This document shows, in pieces, positions 60,282 to 64,000 of a stretch of 64,000 nucleotides of DNA. A program made the position numbers and the translations under genes. Each line of letters opens with the position of its first letter. Positions within the stretch are counted from its first letter, which is position 1. Source of the stretch: Flavobacterium sp. (GTDB lineage: Bacteria; Bacteroidota; Bacteroidia; Flavobacteriales; Flavobacteriaceae); contig NZ_JANJUQ010000019.1 in the NCBI RefSeq assembly GCF_024710485.1, forward strand, positions 1-64,000, given 5' to 3'. The notes beneath the pieces are model-generated. The model was not told where the DNA came from and ran no database searches. It saw only the letters and a list, made by a program, of their open reading frames with translations.

Positions 60282-62756
60282 ATGAAAAACGGATTAACCA
60301 GTGCCAAAGCGGCGGAGCAATTAAAAACTTTCGGTTACAACGAATTACCCTCTGCAAAACCCAAAAGCGTTTGGCAAATTGCTTTGGAAGTCATCAAAGA
60401 ACCTATGTTCATCTTACTCTTGGGTTGTGGTTTAGTCTATTTGGTTTTGGGCGATTATACCGAAGGAATCATTTTATTGTGTTGGGTATTCGTCATCATC
60501 TTCATTACGTTCTATCAGCACAGAAAAACGGAGAAATCTTTGGAAGCTTTAAGACAACTTTCCGCTCCGAGAGCATTGGTTATTCGTGACGGCATAGAAA
60601 CCCGAATCTCAGGAAGAGAAGTCGTGCCCGAGGATGTAATTATTTTAAACGAAGGCGACCGGGTACCGGCAGATGTAGCTATTTTTGAAAGCAATCATCT
60701 TACCATCGATGAATCATTACTTACCGGTGAGTCAGTTCCGGTGCTGAAAAATGAAAATACCGAAAACAAAGCCTACAGCGGCACCTTAGTAGTGCAAGGA
60801 AAAGGATTAGCCAAAGTGTTGCATACCGGAATAAAAACGCAATTTGGCAAAATCGGTACATCCCTACAAGCCATCGAAGAGGACAGCACTCGCCTGCAAC
60901 GCGAAATGAAAAAACTCATTCGCAATCTGTTCATCGGAGGCGCCATCATCAGTTCCGGAGTTGTAGCGGCTTTCTATTTCACCAGAGGTGATATTTTAAA
61001 AGCATTATTAAACGGATTAGCCACAGCAATGGCACTTTTGCCCGAAGAATTTCCGGTAGTACTCACCATTTTCTTAGCCTTAGGCGCTTGGCGTTTGTCT
61101 AAAAACAAAGTGTTGACCCGCAAGACTTCTGCCATTGAAACACTAGGCTCTGCCACCGTGTTGTGTAGCGACAAAACCGGAACCATCACGCAAAATAAAA
61201 TGGAAGTGACAGCCCTATTTGTGAACAATACGACTTATTTCCGAAGCGAATTCGACACCAACAATAAGGATACCAACGAATTGCTAAAAGCCTTGCACTT
61301 TGCCTCGGCTAATAATTCCATTGACCCGATGGAAAAGGCAATTGCTACCGAATACGAAAAAGGAAACGCAACCCAAACCCATTTAAAACCGGTTAAGGAA
61401 TATCCGTTGAGCAAAGAGTTATTCGCCATGACCCGTGTATTCCAATCAGGAGTTGACAATTCCCTAACCGCATATTGCAAAGGCGCACCTGAAGCCATTT
61501 ATCAGTTGTGTAAATTGTCTGAAGCCGAAATCAAAACTCACACTAAAACAGTATTGGAATTGGCCGAAAAAGGGTTTAGAGTCTTGGCTGCAGCTACTAG
61601 TAACCCTAACCATTCACTTCCGGAACAACAAAGCGGTTTCAACTTTACTTTCGCCGGTTTTGTGGCTTTTGAAGATCCTATCAGACCCGAAGTTCCTCAA
61701 GCTTTAAAAGAATGTTACGAGGCCGGAATCAACGTAATTATGATTACCGGAGATTATCCCGCGACGGCTAAAAGTATTGCGAATCAAATCGGGTTAAAGC
61801 ATGACGAAAATGTCCTAACCGGAACCGATTTGCAAAACATGAGTGAGGACGAATTGAAACAAAAAATCAAGCACACCAACATTTTTGCCCGCATAGTTCC
61901 GGAACAAAAATTACAAATCGTCAAAGCACTCAAAGCCAATGGTGAAATTGTAGCCATGACCGGTGACGGAGTCAACGACGCTCCGGCCTTGAAAGCTGCT
62001 GACATTGGGGTAGCCATGGGCTTAAAGGGAACCGATGTAGCGCGCGAAGCCTCAGCTTTGGTTTTGTTAGATGATAATTTTACGTCCATCATTCATGCCA
62101 TCCGTTCGGGCCGAAGAATATTCGACAATTTGCAAAAAGCGATGTCCTACATCATTGCCATCCACATTCCTATTATCGGCTTGGTTTTAATGCCGGCCTT
62201 TTTCTCGTGGTTGCCGATATTACTTATGCCGCTTCATATTGTTTTTCTGGAATTGATTATCGATCCGGTTTGTGCCGTGGCTTTTGAATCAGAACAAGAG
62301 GAAAAGAAAATCATGAACCGACCGCCACGAAAGTCAGATGAACTCTTCTTTGGTTGGTCGAAAATATTGTTCAGCTTGTTTAAAGGAGTATTGTTATTGG
62401 TCATGGTGATAGACGTTTACGCCATTTCCATTCAGGAAGGCCACACCGATGGCGAAATTAGAGCGATTGCTTTTTCTTCTTTAATCATTGGCAATGTGTT
62501 TTTAATCCTCTCCTCGCTATCAGATACCCGAAATTTTGTTTCAGTGTTATTGGAAAAAAACATAGCGGTAATCGTCATTTCAACAATCGCTTTTGTCATA
62601 TTACTGTTAACCATCACCATTCCGTTTTTTAAAGACATTTTTGCCTTTGAGTTTCCGGGGTTCGCACACTTTATTCCTTCAGTAGTAGGAGCCGTAATTA
62701 TGTTGCTGTTATTGGAATTGGCAAAATACTTTAGGCAAGTTGTAAAAAATAAATAG
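60282..62756 (+). CDS. P-type cation-transporting ATPase (P2, calcium-type)
   Basis: An 824-residue inner-membrane ATPase. The actuator motif LTGESVPV, the PEEFP ion-site motif (ALLPEEFPVVLTIFLA), the phosphorylation Asp297 in CSDKTGTITQNK, and TGDGVNDAPALKAADIGVAMG are present. About ten membrane helices with the C-terminal cation-ATPase region follow. I take ATG 60282 (MKNGLTSAKAAEQL); a TTG at 60246 would add 12 residues. The PEEFP form and overall shape place it among P2-type ATPases for Ca2+ or a similar cation; the ion is not certain. The gene is alone. Confidence 0.9.
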   Translation: MKNGLTSAKAAEQLKTFGYNELPSAKPKSVWQIALEVIKEPMFILLLGCGLVYLVLGDYTEGIILLCWVFVIIFITFYQHRKTEKSLEALRQLSAPRALVIRDGIETRISGREVVPEDVIILNEGDRVPADVAIFESNHLTIDESLLTGESVPVLKNENTENKAYSGTLVVQGKGLAKVLHTGIKTQFGKIGTSLQAIEEDSTRLQREMKKLIRNLFIGGAIISSGVVAAFYFTRGDILKALLNGLATAMALLPEEFPVVLTIFLALGAWRLSKNKVLTRKTSAIETLGSATVLCSDKTGTITQNKMEVTALFVNNTTYFRSEFDTNNKDTNELLKALHFASANNSIDPMEKAIATEYEKGNATQTHLKPVKEYPLSKELFAMTRVFQSGVDNSLTAYCKGAPEAIYQLCKLSEAEIKTHTKTVLELAEKGFRVLAAATSNPNHSLPEQQSGFNFTFAGFVAFEDPIRPEVPQALKECYEAGINVIMITGDYPATAKSIANQIGLKHDENVLTGTDLQNMSEDELKQKIKHTNIFARIVPEQKLQIVKALKANGEIVAMTGDGVNDAPALKAADIGVAMGLKGTDVAREASALVLLDDNFTSIIHAIRSGRRIFDNLQKAMSYIIAIHIPIIGLVLMPAFFSWLPILLMPLHIVFLELIIDPVCAVAFESEQEEKKIMNRPPRKSDELFFGWSKILFSLFKGVLLLVMVIDVYAISIQEGHTDGEIRAIAFSSLIIGNVFLILSSLSDTRNFVSVLLEKNIAVIVISTIAFVILLLTITIPFFKDIFAFEFPGFAHFIPSVVGAVIMLLLLELAKYFRQVVKNK

Positions 62757-62853
62757 GAATTTAATTGGTAAAGCATTTGAGAGATTTTTTAGTAATCCTC
62801 AAAGTAATAGGATAAAAAACACCCATAAAAGACAACATAAGTTGTGATAGGCT

Positions 62854-63045
62854 CTAATTCTTTGTTATTTTCTTAAAATAAAACCCTGTCAGATAAAACA
62901 ATAATCCCAACATCATCATTGCTTTGGATAAACTGTTGAATTTTGACAGGAATTCATTTTCTATTGCGTTTGTAACAAGAAATAAGACCGTGCTTGTAAC
63001 TCCAATTATTACGCCACTAGTTTGTAGTATACTTGAAAATTTCAT
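62854..63045 (-). CDS. Small two-helix membrane protein
   Basis: A 63-residue protein with two hydrophobic segments (about 9-27 and 41-56) separated by NEFLSKFNSLSKA and ending in KKITKN. A TTTG and AAATATTG pair upstream on the minus strand could be a promoter. I recognise no family. The short length makes it uncertain, but membrane-protein composition favours a real gene. Confidence 0.55.
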   Translation of the reverse strand: MKFSSILQTSGVIIGVTSTVLFLVTNAIENEFLSKFNSLSKAMMMLGLLFYLTGFYFKKITKN

Positions 63046-63228
63046 TTCTTTTTATTTAATTTCACTTTTCATCCTCATTGCAATATTTATCACAAAGTTT
63101 GGCCACTACACGCTTTTTTAAGTCAATTTACTGGAAAAATCAAAGCAAAAGAGAATTTTAACGGACTGAGTATTTTCTAAAGAACATAAAACCCTGCAAT
63201 GCTTGTTGCCTCAATTGACTGTAGTACT

Positions 63229-63846
63229 TTAGTAGGGAACGTGTGGCTTCCAACCTATTTCATTCATTATATATTCGAAAGAGTAATTTCCAATTTTTAA
63301 AATTTCGCCTTTGTCATTGATGTAGCCGTAGCGCTCACAAACAATTGAGAAATGTTGACAATCACCTTCATTTGCGTGAGCATTCCAAGGAACTTTTCTG
63401 CATTTCTCCCCAATAATTGCTTTCCCATTATGAAACGATGTAACAATTTCAAACTGCGGTTTGATGACTACTTCGCCTTTTTCATTCGCGAAACCAATTT
63501 TTGCATTGGCATCAATTATCCGGATTTTGTTTTCAATTAAATAATCAGGACTTGGTTCACCGTGACTGGTATTGTACACTTCGAAAAGTATATTTTCATT
63601 GGCATCAATCGCAACCCATCCGGAAAATCCTTTCTTTCCAAAAACAGCAAAATAACCATAATGATCAATGGTAAAAGACATTGTGTATTTGGACGAATCC
63701 AATACCCGAAGCTGTTTCCCTTTTTCATCGATTAGAGAATAAATACTTCTCCATGTTTCAGTTTCATCCTGTCTAACCTTGAATTTGGTTTGCGCATACA
63801 AGCAGTTAAAAAAAAGTATAGATACAATTAAATATAAAAGTCTCAT
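63229..63846 (-). CDS. Secreted WG-repeat protein
   Basis: A 205-residue protein with a signal peptide (ending NCLYAQ). WG-type beta repeats are seen: YSLIDEKGKQLRVLD, YFAVFGKKGFSGWVAIDANE, KIGFANEKGEVVIKPQFE and RYGYINDKGEILKIG. WG repeats form beta propeller-like folds of unknown role in Bacteroidota. The start is the ATG at 63846. Confidence 0.8.
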   Translation of the reverse strand: MRLLYLIVSILFFNCLYAQTKFKVRQDETETWRSIYSLIDEKGKQLRVLDSSKYTMSFTIDHYGYFAVFGKKGFSGWVAIDANENILFEVYNTSHGEPSPDYLIENKIRIIDANAKIGFANEKGEVVIKPQFEIVTSFHNGKAIIGEKCRKVPWNAHANEGDCQHFSIVCERYGYINDKGEILKIGNYSFEYIMNEIGWKPHVPY

Positions 63847-64000
63847 CTCTCAAGTTTTTGGTATTACAACAAACGTTTCGGGCTAGTGCTTTATGCGAAA
63901 CCGTCAAACCGCTTATTACCGATAAGATAAAATATTTTCTTAAAACAAATTGAAAACCTAAAAATAAAAGCGCGTCGATTAACGTTTTGCAGCCAGCTGA
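63847..64000. other. Intergenic end of the window
   Basis: No gene is seen. AACGTTT (about 63873) and AACGTTTTGCAGCC (about 63979) match the AACGTT(T) word that ends the hairpin region of the promoter-bearing repeats at 58973 and 59766, suggesting another member of that repeat family. Confidence 0.35.

Noticed and set aside
1-64000. CRISPR array or cas genes
   Set aside because: No regularly spaced direct repeats with unique spacers and no cas-like protein were found. The tandem words seen are degenerate and unspaced.

Overview
The window looks like a chromosomal segment from a Flavobacterium-like member of the Bacteroidota. The grounds are low G+C, many promoters with a TAnnTTTG -7 box, start codons without Shine-Dalgarno sequences, type IX secretion (T9SS) C-terminal sorting domains, a bacillithiol gene (bshC), and short intergenic repeat words typical of Flavobacteriaceae genomes.

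Layout. 1-600: the 3' end of a large serine recombinase abuts a minus-strand tRNA operon (Ser-GCT, Pro-TGG, Arg-TCT), probably the edge of an integrated element lying to the left. 0.8-12.6 kb: housekeeping genes: thiolase, NlpC/P60 hydrolase, an Mla-type lipid ABC transporter (mlaE-mlaF-mlaD), a PorT-like barrel, cysteine desulfurase, a lipoprotein, bshC, ndk, a PAS histidine kinase and a DUF2238 membrane protein.

12.7-23.8 kb: a nine-gene catabolic cluster on the plus strand. It encodes a flavin reductase-like protein, a fused FAD monooxygenase/Old-Yellow-Enzyme protein of the aminobenzoyl-CoA/salicylyl-CoA type, an aryl-CoA ligase, a membrane-anchored glutamate-synthase-domain protein, an acyl-CoA thioesterase, a nitrilase, a gentisate-type ring-cleavage dioxygenase, a fumarylacetoacetate-hydrolase family enzyme and a maleate cis-trans isomerase. 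Together these suggest CoA activation of an aromatic acid, 5-hydroxylation as the thioester, release of the free acid, ring cleavage, direct hydrolysis to maleate plus pyruvate, and isomerisation to fumarate. The substrate (salicylate, anthranilate or a nitrile precursor) cannot be read from sequence. This is the best candidate for an undescribed system.

23.9-32.8 kb: ferritin/VIT iron transporter, DUF4242 protein, trypsin-like protease, secreted M28 peptidase, LRR-T9SS protein, a trans-sulfuration PLP enzyme divergent from an Lrp/AsnC regulator, and dihydrolipoyl dehydrogenase. 32.8-37.0 kb: a minus-strand arsenic/chromate operon (arsR, DUF6428, chrA, acr3, methyltransferase, arsC). 37-45 kb: tpx, dgkA, ftsK, lolA, lptF/G-like and a RibBA whose GTP cyclohydrolase half is degenerate, then a GNAT protein. 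45-52.7 kb: a signalling operon with a 1750-residue multi-PAS kinase and three response regulators. 52.7-54.3 kb: secreted HIUase and HbpS-like proteins behind a perfect FNR-type box next to a Crp/Fnr regulator gene. 54.4-60.2 kb: secreted hypothetical proteins, cytochrome b561, pyrophosphatase, two copies of a promoter-bearing repeat and a frameshifted pseudogene. 60.2-64 kb: a P-type cation ATPase, a small membrane protein and a WG-repeat protein.

Repeats stand out. A hairpin element with five compensated base pairs occurs twice (790 and 22759). Two flavobacterial palindromic repeats flank the catabolic genes. One such repeat word has become the coding linker at the fusion joint of the monooxygenase/OYE protein.
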